NCBI RefSeq assembly: GCF_001553785.1
Contig: NZ_LOJP01000001.1
Span: 851,006 to 886,067, forward strand
Length of the DNA: 35,062 nucleotides
Source: Actinoplanes sp. TFC3
Lineage (GTDB): Bacteria > Actinomycetota > Actinomycetes > Mycobacteriales > Micromonosporaceae
Direction of reading: 5' to 3'
Each line of letters begins with the position of its first letter. Within the stretch, counting starts at the first letter, position 1. Position numbers and translations under genes: made by a program. The notes beneath the pieces are model-generated. The model was not told where the DNA came from, searched no databases, and saw only the letters and a program-made list of their open reading frames with translations. Shown here one piece after another: positions 25,365 through 33,583 of the stretch.

Positions 25365-27527
25365 GTGGAAACGACGCGAGAGGCAGTCAGCGACGCTGAG
25401 CGGATGGCCGTGCGGGAGTGCGCCGAGGAGGTCCTTCGGCGGCTCGCCGGGGATCATGCTGTGCTGCGTGAGGATCAGTGGCGGGCGATCGAGGCGTTGG
25501 TCATCGACCGTCGGCGCGTGCTGTGCGTGCAGCGTACGGGATGGGGCAAATCCGCCGTTTATTTCGTCGCCACCGCTTTGTTGCGCGACGGGGTGACGGC
25601 CGAGCCGGGCGACCCACCGGCTGGCCCGACGGTCATCGTGTCGCCGCTGCTGGCCCTCATGCGCAACCAGGTCGAAGCGGCGGCTCGGGCCGGCATTCGC
25701 GCGCGCACCATCAACTCAGCCAACCTCGACGAGTGGGACGAGATCACGGCCGAAATCCGCAGCGGTGCCGTCGACGTGCTGCTGATCAGCCCCGAGCGGC
25801 TCAACAATCCGGATTTCCGGGACAACGTGCTGCCCGGCTTGGCCGCGAGCACCGGCTTACTCGTCGTTGACGAGGCGCACTGTGTTTCCGACTGGGGGCA
25901 TGACTTCCGCCCCGACTACCGGCGGCTGCGAACTTTCCTGGCGGGGTTGCCTGGACGTACACCGGTGCTTGCCACCACCGCGACGGCGAATGCGCGCGTG
26001 ACCGCCGACGTGGCTGAGCAGCTCGGGGACGCTCTGGTGCTGCGCGGCACGCTCGATCGCGATTCGCTGCGGCTGGCGGCGCTCGACCTGCCCGATCCGG
26101 CGCATCGCCTGGCGTGGCTGGCGGACCACCTCGAGAAACTGCCGGGGTCGGGCATTGTTTACACGTTGACTGTGGCTGCGGCGACGGAGACGGCCGAGTT
26201 TTTGCGGTCGCGGGGGTTTGCTGTGGCTTCGTACACCGGGCAGGTCGAGGATAGTGACCGGCGTGCTGCCGAGCGGGACTTGATGGATAACAAGATCAAG
26301 GCCTTGGTCGCCACGTCTGCGCTCGGAATGGGTTTCGACAAACCCGATTTGGGATTCGTGGTGCATCTCGGGGCGCCGCCGTCGCCCATTGCGTATTACC
26401 AACAGGTCGGACGCGCCGGTCGAGCGGTGCAACATGCCGAAGTGGTGCTGTTGCCGGGGCCCGAGGACGCTGCGATTTGGCGGTATTTCGCGTCGCTGGC
26501 ATTTCCGCCCGAGGACCAGGTCCGTACCGTGTTGAAGGCATTGCCGGTCGATCGTCCTCTTTCGACGCAAGCGCTCGAACCCATCGTTGACCTGCGCCGC
26601 GCCCGGCTTGAACTCATGCTCAAGGTGCTCGACGTCGACGGAGCCGTCCGGCGCACCCGGGGCGGATGGCTGAGCACCGGCGAACCGTGGACCTACGACA
26701 CAACCCGATTGCGGAGGGTCGCAGAAGCACGAAAAACCGAGCAAAAATCGATGATTTCGTACGCCCAGACAACGACCTGCCGCATGGAGTTCTTGCGCCA
26801 ATGCCTCGACGATCCTGAGGCGCAGCCGTGTGGCCGGTGCGACAACTGCGCCGGTCCCCTGTTCGACAACGCCGTTTCCGCGGAATCCCTCTCGGCGGCG
26901 AACGTGTTCCTCGGTCGTCCCGGAGTCGACATCGCACCCAAGAAACTGTGGCCGAGCGGAATGGCCGCGGTCGGAGTCGGGCTCAAGGGCAAGATCGGCC
27001 CCGCCGAACAGATCGAGCCGGGGCGAGCCGTGGGCCGCTTGTCCGACCAGGGCTGGGGCGCTCGCCTGAGGACCTTGGTAGCGCCGGAGGCTGCGGACGG
27101 ATCGATCACCGACGAACTTGCCGGTGCGGTGGTTGAGGTCTTGAAAACCTGGGCGCACGGGGACGGCGCCTGGCAGAAACGGCCGGCGGCGGTCGTGGCG
27201 GTAGGTTCGCATCGCCGGCCTGAACTGGTGCAAAGCGTGGCTGCACGGATCGCGGCGGTGGGCAGATTGCCCCTGCTGGGCACGCTGACGTCCACCCACC
27301 GCGGCGATGACGGGCCTCGCGGCAACAGCGCCCAGCGGGTGCTTGCACTGCACGACGCTTTCACGGTTCCGGCCGAGGTGGCCGACGCTCTGCCTGGGCT
27401 GAGCGGACCGGTCCTGCTGGTGGACGACCTGGTGGACTCCGGTTGGACCATGGCGATTGCGGGGCGGGCGCTGCGGCGTGCAGGCGCGGAGGGGGTGCTG
27501 CCGTTCGCCCTGGCGGTGGCGGGCTGA
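25365..27527 (+). CDS. RecQ-like DNA helicase fused to phosphoribosyltransferase-like domain
   Basis: A 720-residue protein. The helicase core has Walker A TGWGKS (58-63), DEAH at 169-172 (VVDEAHCVSDWGHDFRPDY), ATTATA, the motif VI QQVGRAGR, and a zinc site ending CGRCDNC. In place of the usual HRDC domain, the last 200 residues contain VLLVDDLVDSGWT, the PRPP-binding loop of type I phosphoribosyltransferases, plus VVAVGSHRRPELVQ. It unwinds DNA 3' to 5' in repair or recombination; the second domain may be catalytic or only a binding fold. GTG at 25365 fits a start seven bases after TAGACA; the 25272 start would translate through the DnaA boxes. Confidence 0.88.
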   Translation: METTREAVSDAERMAVRECAEEVLRRLAGDHAVLREDQWRAIEALVIDRRRVLCVQRTGWGKSAVYFVATALLRDGVTAEPGDPPAGPTVIVSPLLALMRNQVEAAARAGIRARTINSANLDEWDEITAEIRSGAVDVLLISPERLNNPDFRDNVLPGLAASTGLLVVDEAHCVSDWGHDFRPDYRRLRTFLAGLPGRTPVLATTATANARVTADVAEQLGDALVLRGTLDRDSLRLAALDLPDPAHRLAWLADHLEKLPGSGIVYTLTVAAATETAEFLRSRGFAVASYTGQVEDSDRRAAERDLMDNKIKALVATSALGMGFDKPDLGFVVHLGAPPSPIAYYQQVGRAGRAVQHAEVVLLPGPEDAAIWRYFASLAFPPEDQVRTVLKALPVDRPLSTQALEPIVDLRRARLELMLKVLDVDGAVRRTRGGWLSTGEPWTYDTTRLRRVAEARKTEQKSMISYAQTTTCRMEFLRQCLDDPEAQPCGRCDNCAGPLFDNAVSAESLSAANVFLGRPGVDIAPKKLWPSGMAAVGVGLKGKIGPAEQIEPGRAVGRLSDQGWGARLRTLVAPEAADGSITDELAGAVVEVLKTWAHGDGAWQKRPAAVVAVGSHRRPELVQSVAARIAAVGRLPLLGTLTSTHRGDDGPRGNSAQRVLALHDAFTVPAEVADALPGLSGPVLLVDDLVDSGWTMAIAGRALRRAGAEGVLPFALAVAG

Positions 27528-27675
27528 CGGAAAGGCCTTGGGTTCCCCAGCGGTAGGGCTTGCCGAGCCGGCCTTATGCGAACTGGACGACGCGCCCGGC
27601 TGACCGTGGACGTAGTGCGGAGCGGCAGACAAACCGGCGGCAGGCAAACGGTCATTCAGGCGGGTGGGTGAAGGT

Positions 27676-27695
27676 GTATACGGGTGGGGGGTATC
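27676..27695. promoter_or_regulatory. Candidate CsoR operator
   Basis: GTATACGGGTGGGGGGTATC immediately precedes the csoR start. ATAC and GTAT form inverted ends around a G-rich centre, as in operators of CsoR repressors. Release on Cu(I) binding would induce the whole copper cluster. Confidence 0.45.
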
Positions 27696-28058
27696 ATGGG
27701 GGACATGGCCGCCGACCAGTCGCACGATCCCCAGAGGTTGCCCTCCGACGACTCGGGGGCCGAGAAGCACGACCATCATGGGCCGCACGGTTATTCGGGG
27801 GACAAGGCTGCGCTGCTCGGCCGGCTGCGGCGTATCGAGGGGCAGATCCGGGGACTGCAGCGGATGGTCGACGAGGACACGTACTGCATCGATGTTCTCA
27901 CCCAGATCTCCGCGGCGAAGAGTGCCCTGCAGGCCGTTGCTGTTGGCCTGTTGGAAGACCACCTCGCCCACTGTGTCGTCGACGCCGCCCGCGCTGGCGA
28001 CCCCACCGCCAAGGTCAAGGAAGCGTCCGACGCGATTGCCCGGCTCGTCCGGTCCTGA
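27696..28058 (+). CDS. csoR: Copper-sensing repressor CsoR
   Basis: A 120-residue all-helical repressor. The Cu(I) ligands C64, H89 and C93 keep the exact C-25-H-4-C spacing of the family (TYCIDVL and DHLAHC). A His-rich N-terminal tail (KHDHHGPHGY) is also present. Apo-CsoR binds DNA and releases it when Cu(I) binds. ATG at 27696 or 27705 is possible; G-rich stretches precede both. It is followed by copZ and an anchored protein, which it should control along with itself. Confidence 0.92.
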   Translation: MGDMAADQSHDPQRLPSDDSGAEKHDHHGPHGYSGDKAALLGRLRRIEGQIRGLQRMVDEDTYCIDVLTQISAAKSALQAVAVGLLEDHLAHCVVDAARAGDPTAKVKEASDAIARLVRS

Positions 28059-28079
28059 GCTCCGAAAGGTAAGCCCACC

Positions 28080-28292
28080 ATGGCTGTCACCAGCACCTAC
28101 ACCGTTTCCGGCATGACCTGCAGCCACTGCGTGCAGGCCGTCACCAGCGAGCTGTCCGAGATTCCCGGCGTCGCCGACGTCCAGGTCGACCTCGGTAGCG
28201 GCGCGGTGACAGTGATCAGCGCCGAGCCGCTCGCCGACGACGCGGTCCGTGCCGCAGTCGACGAGGCCGGCTACGAGCTCGCCAATGTCTGA
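28080..28292 (+). CDS. copZ: Copper chaperone CopZ
   Basis: A 70-residue single HMA domain with the metal-binding loop GMTCSHC (C14, C17) and a ferredoxin-like beta-alpha-beta-beta-alpha-beta pattern. It carries Cu(I) in the cytoplasm, normally to a P1B-type ATPase, but no such ATPase is in this window. ATG at 28080 is preceded by AAAGG. It overlaps the next gene by eight bases. Confidence 0.92.
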   Translation: MAVTSTYTVSGMTCSHCVQAVTSELSEIPGVADVQVDLGSGAVTVISAEPLADDAVRAAVDEAGYELANV

Positions 28293-29313
28293 GGTGCTGA
28301 CCGTTGACAGGCCCGAGGAAAAGGAGCGCGGGACCACCTTCCGGCTGGCCGCCTTTGGTGCCGTGCTGGTCATCGTGCTGTTCGCCGGCTACGGCATCGG
28401 TCGCCTGAACAACTCGGTCGAGAACGCGTCCGCCGCTACCTCGCACCAAAGCGCGGCGCAGCAGGGCGCGGCGCAGCAGGGCGCAATGCCTGGCATGCCG
28501 GGTATGTCGGGTGGGAGCAGCACCGGAACGCACGACGACACCGGCGCGGCCCCGCACATGCACAACACCGACGGAACGGTCACCCAGGTGGCGGGTTCCA
28601 GTTCCGCATCCGTGGGCGGGCTCGCGCTCACCAGCAGCGGACTCACCTTGCAGCCGCAAAGTACGACCCTGCAAGCTGCCCGCAGGCAGACCTGGAAGTT
28701 CAAGATCACGGCTTCCGGCGGCGCGCCGGTCACCACGTACGCGGTGGTGCACGACAAGCCACTCCACCTCATCGTGATCCGGCGGGACCTGAGCGGCTTC
28801 CAGCACCTGCACCCCACCATGGCCCCCGACGGCACCTGGTCCATTGACCTCACCCTCGCCGCGCCGGGCATGTACCGCGCGATCGCCGACTTCACCGCCG
28901 TCGTGGGGGGCCAGCAAACCCCCGCCACCCTGGGCGTGGACCTCACCATCGCCGGTAACTACCAACCCCTCGCGCTCCCCGCCCCAGCCACGCAGGCAAC
29001 TGCAGACGACTTCACCGTCAGCTATGAGGGAACCCCGCAAATCGGTTCAACCCAACCCCTGCTTCTGACGGTACGAGACCAGAGCGGCCAACCCGCCGAA
29101 CTGGAGCCCTACCTCGGCGCGTTCGGTCACCTGGTCGTTCTGCGTGAGGGCGATGTGGGCTACGTCCACGTCCACCCCGAGCCCGACCTCGCTGATGGCG
29201 CGGTCAAGTTCTGGCTCGCTGCGCCGGGGCCGGGACGGTACCGGATGTTCTTCGACTTCCAGGTCGCGGGGAAGGTCCACACCGCCGCTTTCAGCGCGAT
29301 CGTCGCCGGTTGA
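28285..29313 (+). CDS. Membrane-anchored Met/His-rich protein, probable periplasmic copper binding
   Basis: A 342-residue protein. One N-terminal transmembrane helix (about 20-40) leaves the rest outside. The linker is Gln/Ala-rich, then rich in Met and His: MPGMPGMSGG and HDDTGAAPHMHN, typical of Cu(I)/Cu(II) binding. Two beta-sandwich-like repeats follow, each with H-x-H and H-L-V/I motifs (PLHLIVIRRDLSGFQHLHP and GHLVVLREGDVGYVHVHPE). The start overlaps copZ, so it belongs to the csoR operon. The exact role (copper capture or resistance at the membrane) is inferred. Confidence 0.82.
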   Translation: MSEVLTVDRPEEKERGTTFRLAAFGAVLVIVLFAGYGIGRLNNSVENASAATSHQSAAQQGAAQQGAMPGMPGMSGGSSTGTHDDTGAAPHMHNTDGTVTQVAGSSSASVGGLALTSSGLTLQPQSTTLQAARRQTWKFKITASGGAPVTTYAVVHDKPLHLIVIRRDLSGFQHLHPTMAPDGTWSIDLTLAAPGMYRAIADFTAVVGGQQTPATLGVDLTIAGNYQPLALPAPATQATADDFTVSYEGTPQIGSTQPLLLTVRDQSGQPAELEPYLGAFGHLVVLREGDVGYVHVHPEPDLADGAVKFWLAAPGPGRYRMFFDFQVAGKVHTAAFSAIVAG

Positions 29314-29384
29314 GGCGGGGGTTTGGACGCAGGGATGGTCGCCGCTGGGCAGCCGCCACCAACCCCCACCCCACAGATCAACTC

Positions 29385-29420
29385 TGGCCAGGGCACCCCT
29401 CGCCAGTTAGGCTGCCCTAA
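29385..29420 (+). promoter_or_regulatory. Heme oxygenase promoter with IdeR/DmdR-type iron box
   Basis: The core TTAGGCTGCCCTAA (29407-29420) matches 13 of the 14 core bases of the actinobacterial DtxR/IdeR box (TTAGGCTnACCTAA); the outer TTAGG is absent. It overlaps a candidate -10 TAGGCT (29408-29413), 17 bp from TGGCCA (29385-29390). Iron-loaded repressor would block transcription. Confidence 0.65.
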
Positions 29421-29439
29421 CTAGCATGGAGGTGCTGCG

Positions 29440-30078
29440 ATGACGTTGGCCGACCTTCCCACTGATCGACTTTCTGTCAGGTTGCGGACCGGTACCAGGG
29501 GCGATCACGATGCTGCTCAAGGTAGTGGCTTCCTTGATCGGCTGGCTGAGGGGAGTTTGCCTCGGGAGGCGTACGCGGATCTGGCTGTGCAGCACTATTT
29601 CATCTACGAGACGTTGGAAGGCGCTGCTGTCGCGATGGCCGCCGACCCCGTCGCCGGCCCGTTCGTCTTTCCTGCGTTGACTCGGCTGCCTGCTCTTGCC
29701 GCAGATCTCGCATTCCTGGGGCACGAGCCCGTTGAGCCGCTCCCGGCTACGCATGCATACTGCGAGCGGCTTCGTGAGGTGGCGTTTGATGAGCCGTGGG
29801 GATTCATCGCGCACCATTACACGCGTTACCTCGGTGACCTTTCCGGGGGTCAGTATCTGGGGCCGGCCATTGCCAAGGCTTACGGACTTGATGGGCCGGG
29901 GCACCACTTCTTCGTCTTCGAGGGAGTTCAGCCGCCGGCGTTTCGTACCCGCTATCGGGAATTGCTTGATGAACTGTGCTTCACCCCGGCGGACGAGGAG
30001 TGCTTCTTGGCCGAGGTGACCGAGGCCTACCGGCTGAACATTGCCGTTCTTGCGGAACTCAAGGAGCGGTGGGCGTGA
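29440..30078 (+). CDS. hmuO: Biliverdin-forming heme oxygenase
   Basis: A 212-residue heme oxygenase. The proximal ligand His23 lies in RGDHDAAQGSGF, and the distal helix reads YTRYLGDLSGGQYLG, the signature G-D-L-S-G-G. The enzyme opens heme to biliverdin, CO and free iron, a means of iron acquisition. ATG at 29440 has GGAGG seven bases upstream. The iron box upstream indicates derepression in iron shortage. The stop overlaps the DUF2470 gene (GTGA). No heme importer is adjacent. Confidence 0.95.
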   Translation: MTLADLPTDRLSVRLRTGTRGDHDAAQGSGFLDRLAEGSLPREAYADLAVQHYFIYETLEGAAVAMAADPVAGPFVFPALTRLPALAADLAFLGHEPVEPLPATHAYCERLREVAFDEPWGFIAHHYTRYLGDLSGGQYLGPAIAKAYGLDGPGHHFFVFEGVQPPAFRTRYRELLDELCFTPADEECFLAEVTEAYRLNIAVLAELKERWA

Positions 30079-30368
30079 CGTTCCCGCAGGAAGTTGTCGA
30101 GCAGATCGCCCGGCACATGAACGGCGATCACGCTGACGATAACGTGCTTATCGTGCGCGGATTGGGCGGTGTGCCGTCGGCTTCTGCGGCTCGGATGTCC
30201 GGGATGGACGCGGAAGGAATGGACTTCGACGCCACAGTGAATGGCATTGTCGTACCCGTGCGCATTCCGTTCTCGCAACGGCTGACCGAGCGGCGGCAGG
30301 TGCGGGGCGAGGCCGTTCGCATGTATCAGCAAGCGTGCCTCGAGCTGGGCATTCAACCGCAGCATTAA
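30075..30368 (+). CDS. DUF2470-domain protein, heme/iron utilisation
   Basis: A 97-residue protein with the DUF2470 motif HMNGDHADDNVLIVRGLGG and RIPFSQRLTERRQVRGEAVRMY, shown in part. Such domains form the C-terminus of HugZ-type heme proteins and also occur alone. GTG at 30075 overlaps the heme oxygenase stop, so the two are translationally coupled and probably act together in heme breakdown or transfer. Direct heme binding is inferred. Confidence 0.85.
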   Translation: MTFPQEVVEQIARHMNGDHADDNVLIVRGLGGVPSASAARMSGMDAEGMDFDATVNGIVVPVRIPFSQRLTERRQVRGEAVRMYQQACLELGIQPQH

Positions 30369-30378
30369 CGGTACGAAA

Positions 30379-30412
30379 AAAAGGGGCGCCCCGGCACCGG
30401 GACGCCCCTTTT
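30379..30412. terminator. Bidirectional intrinsic terminator
   Basis: A 16-bp stem with one mismatch has A-rich left and T-rich right ends (AAAAGGGGCG...CGCCCCTTTT). It lies between the convergent heme oxygenase operon and the DEAD-box helicase gene and can stop transcription from both sides. Confidence 0.9.
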
Positions 30413-30423
30413 AACAACTACCT

Positions 30424-32196
30424 CTAGTCCTCGGAACCCGTTCCGGCCCCGGCCTCGGAGCCACCGGACATGTCCGCGGAAACGCTTGCACCATCCTCGC
30501 CGCCACCCCGGGGGCTGCGACGCCGACGCCGGCGCGGCCGCGACTCGCCATCGACCGCCGAGCCCGAGCCGTCGGCCGCTGAAGAGGAAGCCTCCGAAGG
30601 GGAAGCCGCTGAGGCGGAGGCCGGCGAAGCATCCGACGTAGAGCCCGCCACAGAAGGTGAGGAAGCAGCAGCGGAAGAAGAGGCCGAGGCGCCATCCTCA
30701 TTTACCCGCCGGCGCCGACGCTCCCGCCGCGGCCGCTCCGAACCCTCGTCCGAAGAGGGAGAAGAAGGAGCCTCGGAACCGGCGCTGCCCTCATCCGAAG
30801 GACCGCGACGCGACCGGCCCCGCGTCCGTGGCGACCGCCCGCCGCCGCTCTCACGTCCACCGCGCTTGCGCGTGCTGCCCAGGTCCTCCTCGACCTCAGC
30901 CGACAGCCCGACGCGGTTGCGTTCCGCGGTCGGCAGCGTGCCCGAGATCTCCGAGGGAATGTCCAGGTCGGCGTAGAGTGCCGCAGACGTGTGGTAGGTC
31001 TCCGGCGGCTGCGGCATGTTGAGCCCCATCGACTTGTCGATGAGCGCCCAGCGCGGCATGTCCTCCCAGTCCACGAACGTCACGGCGACGCCGGTTGCGC
31101 CTGCCCGCCCGGTGCGGCCGATGCGGTGCGTGTAGGTGTCCGCGTCTTCCGGGCAGTCGTAGTTGATCACGTGCGTGACGCCGGAGACGTCGAGGCCCCG
31201 GGCTGCCACATCGGTGGCCACCAGGACGTCGATTTTCCCGGTACGGAACGCGCGCAGCGCCCGCTCGCGGGCACCCTGGCCGAGGTCACCGTGGACGGCT
31301 GCCACCGCGAAGCCGCGGAAGTCGAGGTCCTCGGCCACCCGGTCGGCTGCTCTCTTCGTACGGGTGAAAATCATCGTCAGTCCACGGCCTCGCGCCTGCA
31401 GGATGCGCGCCACCATTTCCAGCTTGTTCAGCGGGTGGGTGCGGTAGACGACCTGCTTGGTCAGCGGCGACGGACCGCTTTCCGTGGTGTGACCGGCGTG
31501 GATGGTCACCGGGTGGGTCAGGAACCGGCGCGAGAGCGCGACGATCGGGTCCGGCATGGTCGCCGAGAACAGCATCGTCTGGCGCTGCTCCGGAAGCATG
31601 GCCAGGATCTTCTCGACGTCCTCCAGGAAGCCGAGGTCCAGCATGCGGTCGGCCTCGTCGAGCACCAGCGCCTTGATGGACTTGAGGTTGAGCTGCTTCT
31701 GCTTGGCCAGGTCGAGCAGGCGGCCGGGCGTGCCGACCAGGATCTCGACGCCCTTCTTGAGCACCTCGACCTGCGGCTCGTAGGCCACGCCACCGTAGAT
31801 CGGCAGCACGCGCACGCCACGGGTCGCACCGGCCGCCGCGAGGTCGCGGGCCACCTGCAGGCCCAGCTCGCGGGTCGGGACGACGATCAGGGCCTGGGGC
31901 TTGCCGTCGGCGCCCTCGGCGGGGGAGGTGACCCGCTCCAGGATGGGCAGGCCGAAACCGAGCGTCTTGCCGGTGCCGGTGGGCGCCTGGCCGATCAGGT
32001 CGGTGCCGCGCAGGGCGATCGGGAGCGCGTACTCCTGGATCGCGAAGGCCCGGGTGATGCCGGCCGCGGCCAGGGCCTCCACCGTCTCCGCACGCACGCC
32101 GAGCTCGGCGAACGTCGGGCTGTCGGAGCGGACGGGGGCCCGGGTCAGCACCGGTACAAGTGCGGGTTCGTTCTCATTCTGGTCGATGTCGGTCAT
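30424..32196 (-). CDS. DEAD-box RNA helicase
   Basis: A 590-residue helicase. The Q motif is FAIQEYALP, Walker A APTGTGKT, then VLDEADRML, FSATMP and HRIGRTGR, so the core covers about residues 25-400. The last 180 residues are disordered: acidic/serine/alanine-rich with several basic clusters (PRRRRRRSPRGGG, RRERRRRRVN), a likely RNA-binding or condensate-forming tail like those of RhlE-type enzymes. The start is ATG at 32196. Its 5' region is unusually long (see 32197-32452). It probably acts in ribosome assembly or cold adaptation. Confidence 0.95.
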   Translation of the reverse strand: MTDIDQNENEPALVPVLTRAPVRSDSPTFAELGVRAETVEALAAAGITRAFAIQEYALPIALRGTDLIGQAPTGTGKTLGFGLPILERVTSPAEGADGKPQALIVVPTRELGLQVARDLAAAGATRGVRVLPIYGGVAYEPQVEVLKKGVEILVGTPGRLLDLAKQKQLNLKSIKALVLDEADRMLDLGFLEDVEKILAMLPEQRQTMLFSATMPDPIVALSRRFLTHPVTIHAGHTTESGPSPLTKQVVYRTHPLNKLEMVARILQARGRGLTMIFTRTKRAADRVAEDLDFRGFAVAAVHGDLGQGARERALRAFRTGKIDVLVATDVAARGLDVSGVTHVINYDCPEDADTYTHRIGRTGRAGATGVAVTFVDWEDMPRWALIDKSMGLNMPQPPETYHTSAALYADLDIPSEISGTLPTAERNRVGLSAEVEEDLGSTRKRGGRESGGGRSPRTRGRSRRGPSDEGSAGSEAPSSPSSDEGSERPRRERRRRRVNEDGASASSSAAASSPSVAGSTSDASPASASAASPSEASSSAADGSGSAVDGESRPRRRRRRSPRGGGEDGASVSADMSGGSEAGAGTGSED

Positions 32197-32452
32197 GAAG
32201 TTCTACGGGTGCCTCTCGTGGTGCGCCCGTCGAATTCCTGGGCGCGGTCTGGATTGGGCGCGGGCCACACGCGAGAAGAACTATCGCGGGCCGCACGCGC
32301 GTCGCCGTGGCGATGTCAGCGGCGCATCCAACCAGGTCTTTTGCCCGGCGTGGATCGGCGCTGAAGAGATCGACGTCTACGGCGACGGTGCCAGTCTACC
32401 CGACAGAAAGGTCATGCACCCGATGCCGAATGCTCAAGGCGCCGTAAAGCTG
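32197..32452 (-). other. Gene-free 5' region of the helicase
   Basis: There is no convincing ORF. On the minus strand TAGACT (32393-32398) is a candidate -10 box, which would give a leader of nearly 190 bases. Long leaders are common in cold-regulated helicase mRNAs. GCGGGCC and CGCACGCGCGTCGCC segments could pair. Confidence 0.4.
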
Positions 32453-32482
32453 CGTCAGGGGGCCCCGCGAGGCCCCCTGACG
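32453..32482. terminator. Strong terminator hairpin after DUF3107
   Basis: A perfect 12-bp stem (CGTCAGGGGGCC/GGCCCCCTGACG, 6-base loop) is followed on the plus strand by TTTT. It lies downstream of the minus-strand DUF3107 gene and ahead of the helicase leader, so it separates the two. A second small palindrome, TGCTCCGAGGAGCA, lies at 32487-32500. Confidence 0.8.
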
Positions 32483-32514
32483 TTTTGCTCCGAGGAGCAG
32501 CAATAACCGCGCGG

Positions 32515-32739
32515 TCAGCGCGTGGTGAAGCCGAACGGCCGGTTGGAGCTCTCGGCGATCTCCACGTAGGCCAGCTTGGCGGTCGGCACGATCACCCTGC
32601 GGCCCTTCTCGTCGGTCAGAGTCAGGACGCTGTCCTTGGCCATCGCCTCGGTCACCAGCTGCTCGACCTCGGCCGGCGTCTGCGCGCTCTCCAGCACCAG
32701 CTCGCGCGCGGCGTACTGCACGCCGATCTTGACCTCCAC
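32515..32739 (-). CDS. DUF3107 family protein
   Basis: A 74-residue protein beginning MEVKIGVQYAARELVLESAQ and ending AESSNRPFGFTTR, matching the small actinobacterial DUF3107 family. The function is unknown. GTG at 32739 is preceded by GGGAGGG. The gene lies 38 bases downstream of a TetR gene on the same strand, a frequent pairing in actinobacteria, and may be cotranscribed with it. Confidence 0.9.
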   Translation of the reverse strand: MEVKIGVQYAARELVLESAQTPAEVEQLVTEAMAKDSVLTLTDEKGRRVIVPTAKLAYVEIAESSNRPFGFTTR

Positions 32740-32777
32740 GGGGGTCCCTCCCTCTCAGCAGTCTTCCGATATGAAGG

Positions 32778-33440
32778 CTAGCCGATTTCCGCAGACGTTC
32801 CCGGAGTTGACTCACCCTGCAACGGGAAGCTGGCGATGCCGCGCCAGATCAGCGCCGCTACCAGCGCTTCCGCCTCGGCCTTGGGAGTCTGCCGTCCGGT
32901 GGCGAGCCAGTATTGCGCGGCTTGCCCGGCCGCCCCGACCAAGCCGGAGGCGATCAGCTCGGCGTTGGCCTGGCTCAGCCCGGTGTCGGAGACGACGGTG
33001 TCGGTGACCGCCGCGATGCAGCCCTGCTCCACGCGTTCGACCCGCTCGCGGACCTGGGGGTCGTTGCGCAGGTCGGACTCGAAGACCAGCCGGAACGCCT
33101 CGCTCTCATGATCCATGAATTCGAAGTAGGCGCGTACGGCCCCCTTGACGCGTTCCTTGTTGTCAGGGGTCGCCAGCATCGCGCTGCGCACCTTGGCGAT
33201 TATTGCGTCGCAGTGCGTGTCCAGCAGCGCCAGATACAGCTCAAGCTTGCCCGGGAAGTGCTGATAGAGCACCGGCTTGGACACCCCGGCCCGTTCCGCG
33301 ATCTCATCCATCGCGGCGGCGTGATAGCCCTGCGCCACGAAGATCTGCTGCGCGGCGGCAAGCAGTTGCTTGCGGCGCGCGGACCGCGGCAGGCGCGTCG
33401 GGCGTCCCGCCGTCTGTGCCCCTCCGGACGCAGCGGTCAT
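32778..33440 (-). CDS. TetR/AcrR-family regulator
   Basis: A 220-residue regulator with a typical helix-turn-helix (QGYHAAAMDEIAERAGVSKPVLYQHF, here cited as MDEIAERAGVSKPVLYQHF) and a helical ligand domain. ATG at 33440 has GGAGG nine bases upstream; the TTG at 33449 abuts that site and is rejected. GTACAC occurs twice just upstream (about 33441-33463), a possible autoregulatory site. The ligand is unknown. Confidence 0.92.
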   Translation of the reverse strand: MTAASGGAQTAGRPTRLPRSARRKQLLAAAQQIFVAQGYHAAAMDEIAERAGVSKPVLYQHFPGKLELYLALLDTHCDAIIAKVRSAMLATPDNKERVKGAVRAYFEFMDHESEAFRLVFESDLRNDPQVRERVERVEQGCIAAVTDTVVSDTGLSQANAELIASGLVGAAGQAAQYWLATGRQTPKAEAEALVAALIWRGIASFPLQGESTPGTSAEIG

Positions 33441-33527
33441 GTGTACCAACCTCCGGTGTACAAGCGCGGTATGCCCGGATCATCATCTGTCGCGTTCCGG
33501 GGCGGGCAATTGCCGTGACGCTGCAAC

Positions 33528-33556
33528 TTATCGCCACTGCCACCACACGGTAGCCT
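33528..33556 (+). promoter_or_regulatory. Candidate promoter of the right-edge gene
   Basis: TTATCG (33528-33533) and TAGCCT (33551-33556) are separated by 17 bp, about 28 bases upstream of the chosen GTG. Confidence 0.4.
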
Positions 33557-33583
33557 CAGCACGGGGCAAGCGAGGAGCGCGTG

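Noticed and set aside
27528..27675. AAGGCC...GGCCTT hairpin after the helicase gene as a terminator
   Set aside because: The loop is long and there is no T-tract, so the evidence is too weak.
25857..28373. An 838-codon minus-strand ORF
   Set aside because: It is antisense to the helicase and the copper genes and shows no family motifs.
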